DNA of 64,000 nucleotides from Gymnogyps californianus (GCF_018139145.2 NC_059480.1:16740428-16804427); one strand, 5' to 3'; counted from the first letter of the stretch, positions 25,061-39,112 are shown. Numbers and translations are program-made. The notes: generated from the sequence alone by a model not told the origin.

Positions 25061-27840
25061 CTGCAGGGTGTGTGTTTGCACACACAGCCTCCTTTCACCA
25101 TTTACAGGAAGAAATACAACAGCGTTTAATTCAGAAATTAATTCTTGCCAGGTTGGTAGCCCAGAATTTAGCGCATGCTCATGTTTTGCTGCGGGGTTGT
25201 CCAGAAAAAAAAAAAAAAACAAAAAAAACAACCAAAAAAACCAAGAACACGGTAGCATTGTCCAGCTACTCAAAAAACAACTGCAGGATGTAGTCCCACC
25301 ACCGATTCCTGGCAGAAGGAGAATGCTATTTGGTGGAAAGAAGAGAAATGCATGCAAAGTTGAAAAGAACGGATTATCTAATTTTCAGTGCCTTTGTTCT
25401 CTATTTTGTTCCCTCCATCAAGTTTCTGAAACTATTAATATCACTGAGGCATTACAAAAACCTTCAGATGAGTTTAACTGCAAATAATTAGAGCGCTACA
25501 GTTAGATCTTAGACTATGTATTTTGGAACATCGTTTCAACAATGTATCTTGAACTATCAGTTTCGCTTCCTACATCCCATCAGCTTCACTTTCAGGTTTT
25601 TGTGCTAACTCACGCTTCTAAATTAGGAGAGCCATGGTTTCACTGGAGAGGCTGCTGAATTAAAAACCAGACTGAAAACTGCAGAACTGTTTAATCACAG
25701 TTCTGCTGCCGGGAGGACAGATCTCCCTAACAAACGCTGCGGACAAGGTAAGGCAGAAAGCCTCCTGACCCCAGCGGCTCCGGGGCACTTGCCACAAGAG
25801 GGCAATGCAAATGCTCCACCGTGCGCGGCAGAGCTGATGTGCCGGGGAAGATTCCCCAACCCACCCAAACTGGGGCCCATCTCACCCTACCCTGCAGCAA
25901 GAACCCACCCCCAGTTCTTCGGCCACAACCTGCTTTTAAGCCCATTGTGTTAATTGATAACGTTATGAGATAGATCTGCAAAGAGACCCCCAGTACGAAG
26001 GCACGAGGGAAGTAACGCAAGTGAAGAAAAGTTCTCAAGGGGACTTCCATGCCAAAAATCCCCTAAAATACACAGCTCCAGCTATTAACTACCCAGTTAT
26101 CAACCTTTCAGAGAAAGTTCTGAGAGTTTCTCCACTTTAGAAAATAAAGGAAAAGTTACCATCTTCAGGCGTAGAACACCTAGATGCCTCCACCCCTATC
26201 AAAACCCTTCTCCGTATCTCCAAAAGAACATGCGTCTATGTCGTGCACATGTACCGACAAAATTTTAATTTTCCCTGCTGGACCTATGCAGCTCAAGAGC
26301 ATTGCCCAGCTACTCAAAAAGCCTTGCAAAATACCACCCCTGGTGCTTATTCTCTGAAGATATGAGATGGTGAAACTAATAAACTACCATGGTTGTTAGC
26401 AAGAAGAAGATTTTGCAAGGCACTTTGCTAATTCTGTGCTTTGTCCTTAACTGCACCACAACTGATGTGCCAGGGCTAACAGTTGCAGGACTAGTAGGAA
26501 TCAGCTTACAGCAATATTTCAGTGCTGGACCAGGTAAAGTTTCAGATTCCTGTTGGAGAACAGCTCTCAAAAGCAGCAGGATAAGTGTTTTCCACAGTGC
26601 TTGATGCCTCTCCAAATCAGAAGACAAACACCTCAAATGTATCAAGAAGGATTTAAATCAACATAGTTTTTCAAACCTTCCTAGCAAAGGATTTTAGTAG
26701 GTGGAAATAAAGCACTTAAGCTCAACAGAAGTGCTTCTATCATAATTATTAATCAAGATATTGCTGACTGCAAGACTGCGCAGCTTTGCCAGTTGCTCAG
26801 AAGGCAGCTGATACAATACCCGATGTAGGCGCACTGCTTGTGCCATTACAAAGAAGTGCCAAGAAATAAAGGGCTCCACCCATGCCCCTCAGCTAAGATC
26901 ACGGCTGAAGCCGAAAGAGGGATCTAACTCACTCATCGCAATGAAAGGTGTGATTTGGTTTCCATCTCTGGCCTCTTTTCTCATCAAAAAAAGAGACACT
27001 ATGCGTCAGACTTTCCACTCAGCTCACGTACATCTGGACCGCACTCCTTTCAGGAAGAACAAGCTCAGTTTGGACATCACTCTGGTCCCCTCCAAGCCAT
27101 GAGGGGAAGACGTGTATAGTAATTTCAACACCAGCTCAGGCCTAGATCCCCACGGAGATCCAGGGTACCGGCAGCAGGTCTCACAGCTTCTGCACTCCCC
27201 CCAGCTCCATTTCTAAAATGGAAACAAATCCCGTAGGTCTATTTTGAAGAGGTTTTTCCCCAGAGCTACTGTGCAGCTAAACACATCAAACACTTCGAAG
27301 CCCACAGATAACGTGCACCATATACTCAGTGTGAAAAGCGAGGGAGCAAATAACTTTGGTTGAACCAAAGATATCAACAATTACCAAGATAGGTTCCGAG
27401 ACAGTATAGCTCTTAAGCTCTAATTACCATGTGTCATGGCTTTTAGCACTATAACAAATCAATCTGATTTGAGTAATCTTACTGTTGGGTCATTGCTTTT
27501 TCCAGGAAAAGAGGAGATTATTTCACATCCCAGTAGCATTACAGGTTCTCGGCGTGATGGAGTGTGTTGGACTAGAAAAGGCCCCGGAGTCAGTAACTCC
27601 TGTCCTGACTATTAGGCCTGCTGCAGCATAACCAAACATTTAACGTCTCCTCAGCTCAATCCCACCTGTAAGCAGGGAGCACAAATATTTCTGCATACTG
27701 TCTCCCACATTATTATAGAAGGGGGTCTATTTGAGATCTACAGGGCTATACAATAAGCACAACCACAGTAATTTTAAGAAACTAAATTCAAGAATAATAA
27801 AGAAAAAATATTCTTCTTCCAAAGGGGGCAAGCCTCCTGT

Positions 27841-27877
27841 AAAAAAAAAAAAAAAAAGAAAAAAAAAAAAAAAAAAA
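27841..27877 (+). repeat. A17-G-A19 tract
   Basis: Two long A runs are separated by a single G. This is the longest A-rich simple tract of the window, on the plus strand. Confidence 0.93.
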
Positions 27878-28031
27878 GAGTGTGTATGTCTGTCTCCCCA
27901 CAATTGTCCTGCACAGGTATTTCATGTTAAGTAGTAAGATAACCCCAGCAGGTTGCCTGGACAGCTTCCAACACCACCTAAACACATAAAGCACAGCCTA
28001 AAGAAAACGGAGTCCTTCATTTCACCCAGCT

Positions 28032-28072
<41 letters not shown>

Positions 28073-28105
28073 GAAACAAAACAACTTCCCCCCCCCCCTC
28101 CCCCC
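28032..28105 (+). repeat. G40 run followed by C11-T-C6
   Basis: Forty consecutive G occupy 28032-28071. After a 16-base A-rich spacer, eleven C (28088-28098), one T and six C (28100-28105) follow. The two parts could pair as a hairpin, and the G run could form quadruplexes. Runs of this length are error-prone in sequencing, so the exact length is uncertain. Confidence 0.9.
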
Positions 28106-29282
28106 GAAAAAGCCCAATATTAAGTGACCAACTGAAATCATGCCACCATGTTTAAAGTTCAGATATGCAAGCTTTAAAAATTGCCTGCTCTGCCTACTTA
28201 ATGCAGCATCCCTTCCCTTCCAGCAGTCGCCAATCAGCCCTTTGGCCATGGCCAGCTTGGTAGACAACACATTACATAGGCTAAACAGGAGAAATCAGTG
28301 CACATCAGTAATTTGCAAACACACACCATCACACTTGAAAAACGCTATGGTTTGTATACTGGGGGGAGGGAGGAAAGTCTGGGTGATTTTCACTGGGATT
28401 AGCTATTCCAGTCTGCACATCATGCCACATCTACAGCCTTTACATTTACACAAGCAGCACAATTTTAAGAGCCATACCCAGTAAGGCTGCAGCCCACGTG
28501 TTTCCACTGAAACACAATTCTGTTGAACTCAGCAGAACTTCTTGTTCAAGTTAAAGTCCACATACGCAGGTATTTGTAGGCTTGGAGAATAAGACAAATT
28601 CATGAAAAGCAATGTGAGGGCAAGTTTCTGTCCACCCATAAAGGCTGTAAGCTTTGGAGTCGTCTTGTTCCTACCAGCTGTAATTGTCTTCCTTTTTAGC
28701 TAAACTTTGAGTTTTGCCCCTTGGTTAATTCATTTAACTCAGCAAGAAGTATTTTTCAGCCAGAAGCAGGGTGCCTTTTAAAACAAGCACAGCCCAAAGC
28801 AGGAATGCCTGTAATGCCTGACTCCTACCACCTGCCACAGGTTCACGTAAAAGAGCTTGTCTAATTCAAGGATTATCAGAATGACAGTGCATCCCACTTC
28901 ACACAAATATTAAGTCTGGACATCCTACATTGTGTAAGTATTTCTAAGTATTTTCCAATGCATATAAAAATAATATCACTGACTTCCCTAGAGCTGTATT
29001 CTAGGCTTTCAACAACAACAAAAAAAATTCTGAATTGGGCTCTTGAAAAAAGTTCTCCTTGCATAGAAAACAACTTCATTTCTGAAGGTCAGACCACTTT
29101 ATGCAAGCTTTCATTAGAGTATCTAGGCTATGCTTAGTTATTTTGAAAATTCAGACAGTTTAAAACAGGAAAAGGTCCAAGATCCACCCCCCTGCACACA
29201 GTCATTTCTCTACTCTGAGCTTCTGCACAGCAATTTATTTGACATGTAATTGGAAAACATATAATCAAAAAGAGAGGAGGGG

Positions 29283-29298
29283 AAAAAAAAAAAAAAAA
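29283..29298 (+). repeat. A16 homopolymer
   Basis: This is an uninterrupted A16 run in a purine-rich stretch. No transposon body is recognised beside it. Confidence 0.9.
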
Positions 29299-32200
29299 GA
29301 AAATCATACAATATCATCTCTACGAGATGCAAGAAATCATGAGACATCAGAACTCCATGATCTTAAAGTAAATTGATTAACCCAAATGCTCAACTTCCTA
29401 AAACTAAAACAGAGGCCAAGAGTTTCCTGTGTTCTCCTATTACCAGCTGGACAACACAATGTCAACAAAGATCTGAAGAGCCATAAAGTACAGACGATTT
29501 GGAAAGGCACCCACTCACACTCCCAAGAGATGTAAACATAACTGAAGACAAAGATCTACATCAGGAAAAACAGAAAAAGACTACAAGATTTCAGCAAGGC
29601 ATTTTTGCCTGTTCAGTGGCTGAGAAGAACTGTAGGATCACAGCTCGGCTGGGTGCCCAGAAATCCCATGTGCTGAGTTCGTACAGCAATGTTGAAAAGT
29701 TGGATTAAAAAAATATAAATAAATCTTTAAATATAAGAGGAACCAATTAAAATACAAAGGGGGAGGTGAGGAGAAGCAGGGACTGGAGAGGAAAACTCCA
29801 GTAGTTGATTAAAGCTGCCTTGTTTCTTGAACTCTTTACTGGACGGTAACCATCGATGGTTATCAGTCATTTCAGACATGCAGCATTTTATTGTGTTGAG
29901 ATGGCAGCATTAGGCTGGACAGGATATCTGTGCGTCATCCACAGTGAAAGGCTGCAGACACTGTAACCACCAAAGTATGGCTATAGGGCACAAGGACAAT
30001 GAATAATCAGGGTCAGAATAGCACCAGGAGCTGAAGTTAACTCCCAAATTCATCATTGTGCTCAATAAAAATCAGAATACACCAGCTTTCAGACACCAAG
30101 GTAAAATACTCCAGTTAGGTAGCATTTTAGTCAGAACAAGAAATTCAGATCATCTGCAAGTTAAATAAGTCCAGCAGTTAAACACACACCAAAAAAAAAA
30201 AAAGGAGAAAAAGAAGCCACACACATAAACCCCCCCCACCCACTCTTTGAATCTTTGAAGCGTGGTGCAACTACAGAATATAAGAATTCATAAGAAGAGT
30301 TATAGGAGGGCAAAGGGCAAATTAAAACAAGTTAGAGCAAGCAAAGGAAAAGGGTTACTGCAGCACGAGAGTCCCTATAGATTAAAAGGAAGATCTATTG
30401 GATTTTCTATTGTATTTGGCCATTTCATCTGTCCAAATCAGGCGAGAAAACTCCTGGATGACGTTCTCAAAAGCCTGAGACACCAAACAGCAGACTGAGA
30501 AGCTTTCAAGATTGAGTGGAGAGTCAAGAGCACTGGCTGCCAAATTCTGATTATGCCCCAACTGCAGAGAACAAAAGGAGGCAGGGCTTTGCCTTCCAAC
30601 GCTTTACTTTGTATATTAAAGCAGCTCCTGACCTGCACCAAGCTGGTGTTGCCTGCACCCAAGGATCTGCTGGGGTTCAGTACAGCAGCACGCACAAAGC
30701 CGGGAGACCACCCTAACCACCCCCCCTCTGCAGCACACATCAGAAACACAGCTTCCCATCACTGCTGCAACCTACTCCTAAGAGATGAGCAGGAGTTTTA
30801 TACAGCGTTTTCCAAAGATGCCAGGCTGTGCATACACCAGACCCAAAAGCTGGTCTTTGAGAGCGGGGTGGTGGTGTGTACACAGACACAATGCGCATGC
30901 AAAGGCAGCGCTTCTTCCACAGTGACTTCACTCCATCAGCCTTATAACCATCAAGAATATTTTCCTCAACCATTTAAATCACGTTATCACATATTCTGCA
31001 TGCCCAGGATTTCCACAGGGCTCTCTGGTATGGGCCCTCCAAAGTCTAACAGCACAACCAAACCCACTTTGCAGTACTTCCCTCCCTGTGCAATACTGCT
31101 GACTTCAGCAAACACTAAGACACATGGTGCCGTGGTCACTTATATAAGGCACAGCTTCGCAGATCTACATTTGAGGTACTCAGCTGGACAGACCTTTCAC
31201 TGTCCAAACTGAGAAGTTGATAGATTCATTGTTCAATATGGAATCACTCACATTAACAGAAAGACAGGAACATTTTCCGCTCAAACAGACCTTCCATAAT
31301 TTTAGTGGTTGCTTCTTGCAATAAGCAAGTTCGGTAAGCTAACTGCAAGGAATTTCTAGTCATTTGCCCCCATTTACCCTGACTGCATGCGATTTTGATA
31401 GCCAAAGACAGAAAGGGGTTCTTCCAGATTTTTTGAGTAACAACATACCTCCTAATTTCCATCCAATACCACATTAAACTCTCTACCCCTCCAACTTGAA
31501 CATTCACAGTTCCTTTCAGACACACAGCACAGTGGACTGACAAAGGCTTGTCTTAGCAGCTTTTCCACCTTAATATTCAACTAGTAGTTCCCCGTTTGCA
31601 AAATATTAGATCACACCTAGCCAGCGTATGTTCTAGTTTCCTTTGAAAGATCTTCTTTCACACTATCTGCTGCTGAAAGAGGGTGGAGGGAAATTCACTC
31701 ATCTATTTAGTTCTAGTCAGTCAGCACCAGCACTCCTGAGGGAGTGAATTCTTATGCTATGGATAAAATGCAGAGTAAAACTGCAGCAGTGAGAAATCAC
31801 AGTAAAGGCTTGCAAAGGCTATCGAGGATCTCAGAGACACAACTTAAATCTGCAGAATCCAAATTTTACAGAGCAGTCAGTAAGAATTTTATTCTTTTCT
31901 TTGAGCAATCACACCCCCAAAAAGTATTTTGTGATGCACAAGGACATCACAACATTACCTAAAAAAAAACCCCAAAACCTAAGCAAAATGATTAAATACT
32001 TTAAGTCATTTCCCATGCAGCAGGGAGATCCACTTGCTGACTTGACGCTTTTGTTGGCAGCATGCTTAAGTCCTATAAAGCTACAGGCTGAGAGAGCGCA
32101 TCCACCTATTCTTATTGTTCTGTTTGCCTCCGCTCCTGAGGCATCGTGCACCAGCCCTGTGCATCAGATCCCTTACGCAGCTGGACTGCAGCTCTGCAGC

Positions 32201-32609
32201 ACAGGGATTTCTGCCTCAGCAGCACTGCCGAAAAGCCCAGTGCTGCACCTCCTCCCCTCTCCCCGTTCCCAGAAGTCGGCAAGATTCTTTGTATTTACTT
32301 CCTAGATGTGGATTAAAACTGAAAGATTCATATCTGCCTAGACACAATCCATCCCTTTCATTCCCAGACACTACCCCACCATAAAATATTTCCCCTTCCC
32401 TCCCTAAACTGGGCGTTTCCTCCCACTCTCTTGCCCTTGGTAAAAACATTCATCATCTTGCCATCTTGAGGAAGTTGGACTCATCTCAAATTTCACCAGG
32501 TCCCCTTGTATACCACTTCCCAAAGTCCTTGGGGGGAAGTTTAATCCGGATCCAAACTCTGGAATCAATCCCAAGAGGCTGCTAGGCTCCAATCAATGCA
32601 TTATTTTTC

Positions 32610-32629
32610 AAGCATGCTCAGCCTTGCCA
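32610..32629. promoter_or_regulatory. Candidate p53-family response element
   Basis: AAGCATGCTC is directly followed by AGCCTTGCCA. The first half-site matches RRRCWWGYYY at all ten positions. The second matches at eight, with a perfect CTTG core. There is no spacer. With equal base frequencies about 0.3 sites this good are expected by chance per 64 kb. It lies in the ΔN first intron about 7.6 kb downstream of the ΔN start. p63 is known to regulate its own gene through intronic sites, which makes this a plausible autoregulatory site. Confidence 0.4.
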
Positions 32630-32774
32630 CTTGGGTCCACCTCCAAACAGAGCGGACGACTGAGCACAAGTCCAGAAAAACATCACACCTCGAGCCATCT
32701 ATTCTAGATACTAACATGCACATCCTGGTTAAAATACTGCTCCTTTAGTTGTACCGTTAAGACTCTAGGTGAAA

Positions 32775-32795
32775 CAGCAGCAGCAGCAGCAGCAG
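32775..32795 (+). repeat. (CAG)7 trinucleotide repeat
   Basis: Seven perfect CAG units lie in the ΔN first intron. They read as CTG on the TP63 transcript. They are intronic and so not translated. Confidence 0.95.
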
Positions 32796-35700
32796 GGGAT
32801 TTGCAAAAGTACAAGATATCATTGAGTGTTCTTGGATCAACTCCCAAATCACTCAAACCTAGTACAAATTAAAAAAAAAAAATAAATGAAACACACATAT
32901 CCCACGTTTTTGTCGCTTGCTTGTGCATGGAGCTCATAACAATGGTCAGTAATTTCAAACAAAATCATCAAGATTCAAGTTCCCAAAGAGCATTCAAGTT
33001 TACTTTGCTAATGCCAGAACTAAAGTTTTTATATGTCTTATCTGAGACTTCCTGAACAGTCATTTCTTACTGATTTTGCTCCTTATATTAGAAGTCTTAC
33101 AGAAATAAACCCCCAATCGTCTTAAATCTCATCCTGCTCTATTTGCTCCTTGCTCAAGGTAATTGCAAGCAGCTAAGCAAAACCTGGAAAACCTCTTACA
33201 GGCTCTTCTTTAGAAGAGAGTTGGGACTCCCCCCCAGGAGCCAGTCTGTTTATAAGAAATAGGTTCACCCCTACGTTTCACTGCACTTCCTTCTCAGTAG
33301 CTCACAGCCAAATCACAACCTGCAAACTCTTGTTTGTCCTGGGCTGCTCTACTAAGGCTTTACCCCATGGTTTGCCCCTACTGGAAAGCAGCTCTTTAAT
33401 CCCTCCGACAGTGACAGCATCTTCTCCCAGCACAGCAAAGCTCTGATGGGAAGCTCCATTTTGGAGACTAAAGACTGGAAGATTTCTCAGAAATCATTTA
33501 ATGCTATAACTGAAGAAACCAAAACAAAACAGGAAGTTTTTGAACAGCAAATTTATTCACTTGGAGAGACCCACCCACATGCCTAACCATGGCTAAGCTC
33601 ACGTATCACTCTAAAGATCACGGCCTTCGTTAGTTGTCAAGGGACTGCAAGGCGATCATGGCACCGAGACGGCAGAGAATCTAGAAAACGCATGCAAGTG
33701 AAAAGAAGTTGAACCTCAACACCCTTGGAGAAAAATTATTTTCCTCTTAATTCCACTTGATACCACAAGTGACTTGATGCTAACCCAGGCCAAGTAGCAC
33801 AAACAAAGAGCTTGAGCTCACTTCTCTGCTGGAGAGGATGGAGTGTTGCTGTTGGTATATGAGAAGCTCCTCTCCTTTCTGATGATTTATGCAACCTCGC
33901 TTTAAGAGTTGCATTCATTTTATTGCCTACTCTGCACATTCTCAAGAGGCGTTGGAGGCCGTGCCAGAAAAATAACAGGGCTTAACAGTCTCTAGCGCAA
34001 ATCCATCGGTGCAAGAGCTCCTTTCTGAAGCGTTTCCAGATTTTTTTTTTTTTCAGTGGGAACATTTTGTAAATAGAATTTAAAATTTGCCTTGAGCCAG
34101 GCAACACCCGCTTTTATTCAGGCCTTCACGATAATGAAATAAGTAGTTTCTCCACTAGTTATAGCCAACATGTTCCAGAGGAAAGAAAGCGCAAAGCGCA
34201 TGGTTTACACCCTCTCACATCCCACATCCACAGCTTTCCTGTTGCAGATGCCATGTCTTCCTCACGGAACTAGCGAAGCTTCTGTCTCACAGAAAACAGA
34301 GCCGCGATTGGAAATAAACCCTTCCACTAGGCATAACTTGGCAGACGCAACCCAAAAGGTCGCCACCAGATGGGTTGAAACACACAAGGCAGACAAAGCT
34401 TCCTTCTGTTGTTTCTCTATGCTCAGGGACAGGGAGAAAAGAAAAGCAATTTCACTTGACTTATTAAAAAAGACAAAGTAAAAAGAAAGAAAAACAGCTC
34501 CTGAGGGAGCTAGGCAATAACATAACTGGGCTTGTGTCAGAAGAAATGAGAGAATTCAGGTGTTGGTGACATTACGGAAGATTCAAACCATCAGACTGGT
34601 AAAAATAACCAGTCAAAATAGCAGTTCTTGTATTCCCCAAAGAATAATCCTGAAGAGAAAGTATATGGATAATTTCATCCTGTCTCAACTGAGGCCAGCT
34701 TACAGCAAACAAAAATGGATCATCAGTTACAACTACTGGTTCAAGATGTAAAACATCCTCACTGCCCTGCAATGGCAGCTCCTTTCCATCTCTCTCAGTG
34801 AAAAACCTTTTCATTCTAGAAAATATCTAGTATTAGTTTCTTGCCAAATGAAGCAAGCTAACAGTTTGCCAGCAACTGAGAAGATGCCCTGTCCCTAATT
34901 TCATACTGCTTATTAACACTCATTTTGAGCACAGAAAATTGTAAAACGGAGATGCAATTTCCAATCTGATGTCTACTGTAATTGCATTACTGTGCAAACC
35001 ACAAAACGTGTGTTACTGAGCAGTAACGACACTTTATACACAGCCAAACTATCCTGATTTCTGCAGAAGTATTGCACGCCACACACTGAGAAGTTAAAGC
35101 TGTACAGAACGTCATCAGGTTTCATTTTTGTCTATTAAAGGACACATTCATTCTTTCCACCCACATGCAGGTTACAATCACTTATTTCTGGGCTACACCC
35201 ACAGCCTTAGCCTGCTGAGGTCCAGTCCCTCCATCTAAAGCAAGGAGAGGATTTCTCTGGGTAACATCCCTGATTCACTGCTCAACATGGGGGTCACATT
35301 ACCTCTACTATCAAGACTGATACCACCAAAATTTTTTGGTACCCTATTATGAAACAACAGAAGACCATCCATGGCATGACAAACCTGCTCCAATAAGTGG
35401 CTGGACCCTTGCTGGAAACACACTCAACTCTTGCCCTTCCCTGCGTTTCTCCCCCAGAGTGGTCCTCTTGTTTCAGCTGGGAGGGAGATGGGAGCACACA
35501 GCAAGAGGCAGGTCTCAGCTTCCCGCTGCCCATCTCTCTAGACTACTTCAGTCTCTTCATTGGCAGACCCAAACAGGGCAGTAGCATCCACTTAGTCTCT
35601 CCAAACAAAAGATACAGGCATATCTAACCTTAGGCTTTTCTATCTCAGGTTAAATCTTTGCAACTGGACTGCAGTTTTAAAACCTCTCAGAGGAAAAGGT

Positions 35701-37494
35701 ACCTGGTTATACAGGGCCTCTACATCCCTGCAGAAGACCTCTGCAGCCCAAGGATAATACACATGCCTCACAAGCCTGCACAGAAGATGTCACATGACAA
35801 AAACTTTAGTTCCCTAAGTGCAACTACAGCAAAAACAAAGTATGGATACACAGGAAGTGTAGCTGGAATTGCAGCTGGATACCATCAAGGAACACAACCC
35901 CCAATACATCTCCCTATTTCTTGCTCCTAATGAGAGACTGTGCCCAAACACGTGGGGTGTTGATGCCGTTTCAATAAATAGAGGCCACTGAAAGGCACAG
36001 TGCTCGTACCTGAACGCTGCACAGCTCAGGGAGAGGTTTCCTCCCAGGGATCAGGAGTTGTTTGCCTACTCGGGGGCAGCAGAACCCCGAGACATTGTCA
36101 CAAATAGGAGGAGGAAGGACCAGGAGAGAGGGTCAGGTTTAGCCAAAACCTTCCTTGAGAAACTCATTATGCTTCATATAGCATCTATTCAAGTGCTTTC
36201 ATCTTGGGGTAGGATGAGATGTGGGGCACAGAGCGTACTGCACAGATGAGCCTTTCTCCTTGGTACCTCCAGACTGGAGGAAGGAGCAGATGGGCTGCTC
36301 TCCTGGGCAGTGACCAGGCAGCATCCCTCAGAGACCGCTTCCTTCGCCCCAGGTTTGGCCGAAGGCCACAGAGAAAGGGCGGCAGCAGGGGAAGAGCCTT
36401 TGCCGAATGCAGTCGGGGTGACCACTGCCATGTGGCAAAACTAGTCAAGGAAAGCAGCACCATAGGGGCCATGGCTTTGTCCTCTTTGGTGGTTCGCAGC
36501 CAAATCCAGGCTGACAGCAAGGATAATAACCCCCAGTCACACTTTTACTGCACACCAATGAAGCTAATGCTCAAAAATGAGCTACAGCTCAATTCCCAGA
36601 TTCCTTAACCCCAAACTAATGTTTGCTGAACCAATCTCGCAGATAGGTGCAAGAAATGTTCCTCTCACTAAGGAAGACCAGCTCCCTCAGGACATCCTTC
36701 CAGACCACCCCAGAGACCCACATGTCTGCTCCTGCAAAGAGGAAGGACTCACGTCCAAGGCACTACAGCTCAAACACACACATCTGAATTATTATTTAAA
36801 AAGCTAAGAGGGAAAAGAAAAACATAACAAAAAATGCACTCTTCTGAACAGGCTATCCTAACTTGCAAAGATATTTGCAGCAATCTCTATACAGTTTTTC
36901 TTAATTTCCAGTGTGAAGGAATGCTGCCAAAAAGCCATAAAGCAGAGCACACGAAGTTTTAGTATAAAACTAGTTTCCCCCACTCCCCTCCCAAAACTAT
37001 GATAAAAATCTTAACGGAAAGAGATTCTTTAATTTGTGTGTCTCCCACAAAGAGCAGGAAGATCTTTGGGAAGGCTGAAGGATATAATCAAAAGTCACAG
37101 CACATATTTCTTATCAGTGTTTGAACAAGATGTGTTTATTCTTTTGGCAATGCTTTAACTTGATTTTAGCAAACGCTCCAAACTCTGCATCATCATCTCA
37201 GCCAAACTGCAGAAGAATCCAGAGTCCCCAAAGGGAATCTCTATCACTCTCATCCTCCCCTCCCAGCACCCAGGAAACTTGGACAAGACTGGACAAACTT
37301 GCAGATACTCTCTTCACACCCAATTTTGTGCATGCTCCCCCGCAAACGTTTGTGCACAACACCTAAAATTCCAGATGTGGAGATGAGGTAGGAAGACACA
37401 ATGAGATCCAAAGGATTCCTGTTCATCAGAACCTCATCGCCCCATTATAACCGCCCCAACGTCTCTCTCCGTCTCACATCTCCTACTCATAAAC

Positions 37495-37565
37495 ACACAG
37501 GAATGGATCTCCAGGGTCATCAAGTCCAGTGCTCTGCCAACAAAGAGCTTAATCGGTCTTATAGT
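37495..37565 (+). repeat. Possible CR1 3'-end fragment
   Basis: GGATCTCCAGGGTCATCAAG followed by TCCAGTGCTCTGCC resembles the 'ggaccc...ggatcatcgagtccagctcctgcc' stretch of avian CR1 3' UTRs. It is short and diverged, and no terminal octamer repeat was recognised. Confidence 0.4.
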
Positions 37566-38747
37566 CAACCCAGATCAAATGCTGGGTTAGATTAAGCTGG
37601 AAAAGTCGTTGGGGCAGGTTCCACCTCCAGCCTTTCAGGGCTATGATTCACTTCAACACCCTTCTCCCCTCTCAGCTTTTCTCAACCAGATTTTGCCCAT
37701 TTGGGAGGAACTCTTCATCTCACCATGGCATTCGGCACCACGCTCGCGGGCATGGGTGCCGCAGGGCCGTGGGCGATGGTGCGAGCTCGCCACCCTGACC
37801 GTGCAGCCTGCGCCAGGGCTTGTGCAAGGGCCAGTTCCCAGGCTGCGGGGTGGAACGCACCGCACCACTGGTGGGTGCGGAGGGCAGAGCTCAGCATCTG
37901 CAAGCAGGCAGCGAGCATCCTGGGGCGGCTGGGCAAAGCACCCCAAGAAATGGGCTTTGGGTGGCAGGGGACCCCCAGCTCTCCATTTTAAAATTTGATT
38001 TCAATGGGGAAAAAAAAAAATACTTCTGCCCTGTAAATAAGTTATTTTGTTTGTTTTTAAACCCAAACTATAGTCTATGCTGAGTTTTTCATGAGTTGGT
38101 ATGGCCGCCTTCTGCCCAATCCAGCAACAGCTCTAAAATCTAAATTCCAGCAAGCACCAGTTGAAACAAATTGCTACTTCTATTTCCACACTGAGAGCTT
38201 TTATTTTTTTTAAATTATTTTTTCTTTTTTAATGAAACCATGCCAAAGCCTACATCTTGTTTTCAAGCTTAGGATGGGTGAGGTTCATCATCACCAATAT
38301 ATTTTAATTGAGCATTAACAAGTCTCCCTCTCTTTTGAAACGAGTCATTAGAAAAGCTGCTCTTCCTCAGAAATAAAGCCAAGTCAATGCTAATTGGGTT
38401 TTCCTTCCCCAGCATACAACACTTTGCTGGATGAACAAAGTCAGTGCACCATGTTCAAATCCAACAAGGGGAAAGGCGGGGTGGGGAAAAAAAAAATTAA
38501 AAAAGCAGAGCTAAAGCCTTTTAAAAAAAACAACTCCCGACAGCAAGTGACGAACGGCATTTAAGCAGAGCGAGAATGCTCCCGAGCGCATCGCTTCTGA
38601 CAGATGAGCCCAGCAAGTCAACCATAGGGACTCCACAGCCCCACCGCTGCTATTCAGCGAAAGTTGATCAGATAGCAGCAGACAAATAACGCCAAGCAAA
38701 CACTCCAAGAAGTGCTCTCTCCACATTTAAGAGTTTATAATTAACCT

Positions 38748-38776
38748 GGGGGGGGGGGGGGGGGGGGGGGGGGGGG
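38748..38776 (+). repeat. G29 homopolymer
   Basis: Twenty-nine consecutive G on the plus strand are followed by AGGG and an A7 run. It lies about 1.3 kb downstream of the ΔN exon and reads as a C run in the TP63 pre-mRNA. Confidence 0.9.
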
Positions 38777-39112
38777 AGGGAAAAAAAGTGACCAATTCAG
38801 GTCTTCTGCGTGGTGGCAGCAGCTAGGAACCACACGCACACTGGGTGTTTGCACTCCCTGCAGAAGGGGGGGACGGGGAAAGCACGCCGGTTTCAGTTTA
38901 CCCCTCGCTCTCCCGAGTCGCAAACCTGCCATCCCAGGCGTGCAAGCCCCAAGTGTACTTTTAACAGGCTTTTCCTCGCCAGCTATCGCATCTCCTAGCT
39001 GCGCTCTCCGCCTTGCAATTCCTATTTTGTTTTCTTTTCCAGGTGGCTGAACTTCTGTCTGCTTCAGGTCTCGTACCCCATGCCCTCCGCTTGAAGCATT
39101 TTCACCAGGAAT

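Noticed and set aside
32775..32795. Polyglutamine-coding CAG repeat
   Set aside because: It lies in an intron, and on the TP63 strand it reads CTG. No exon surrounds it.
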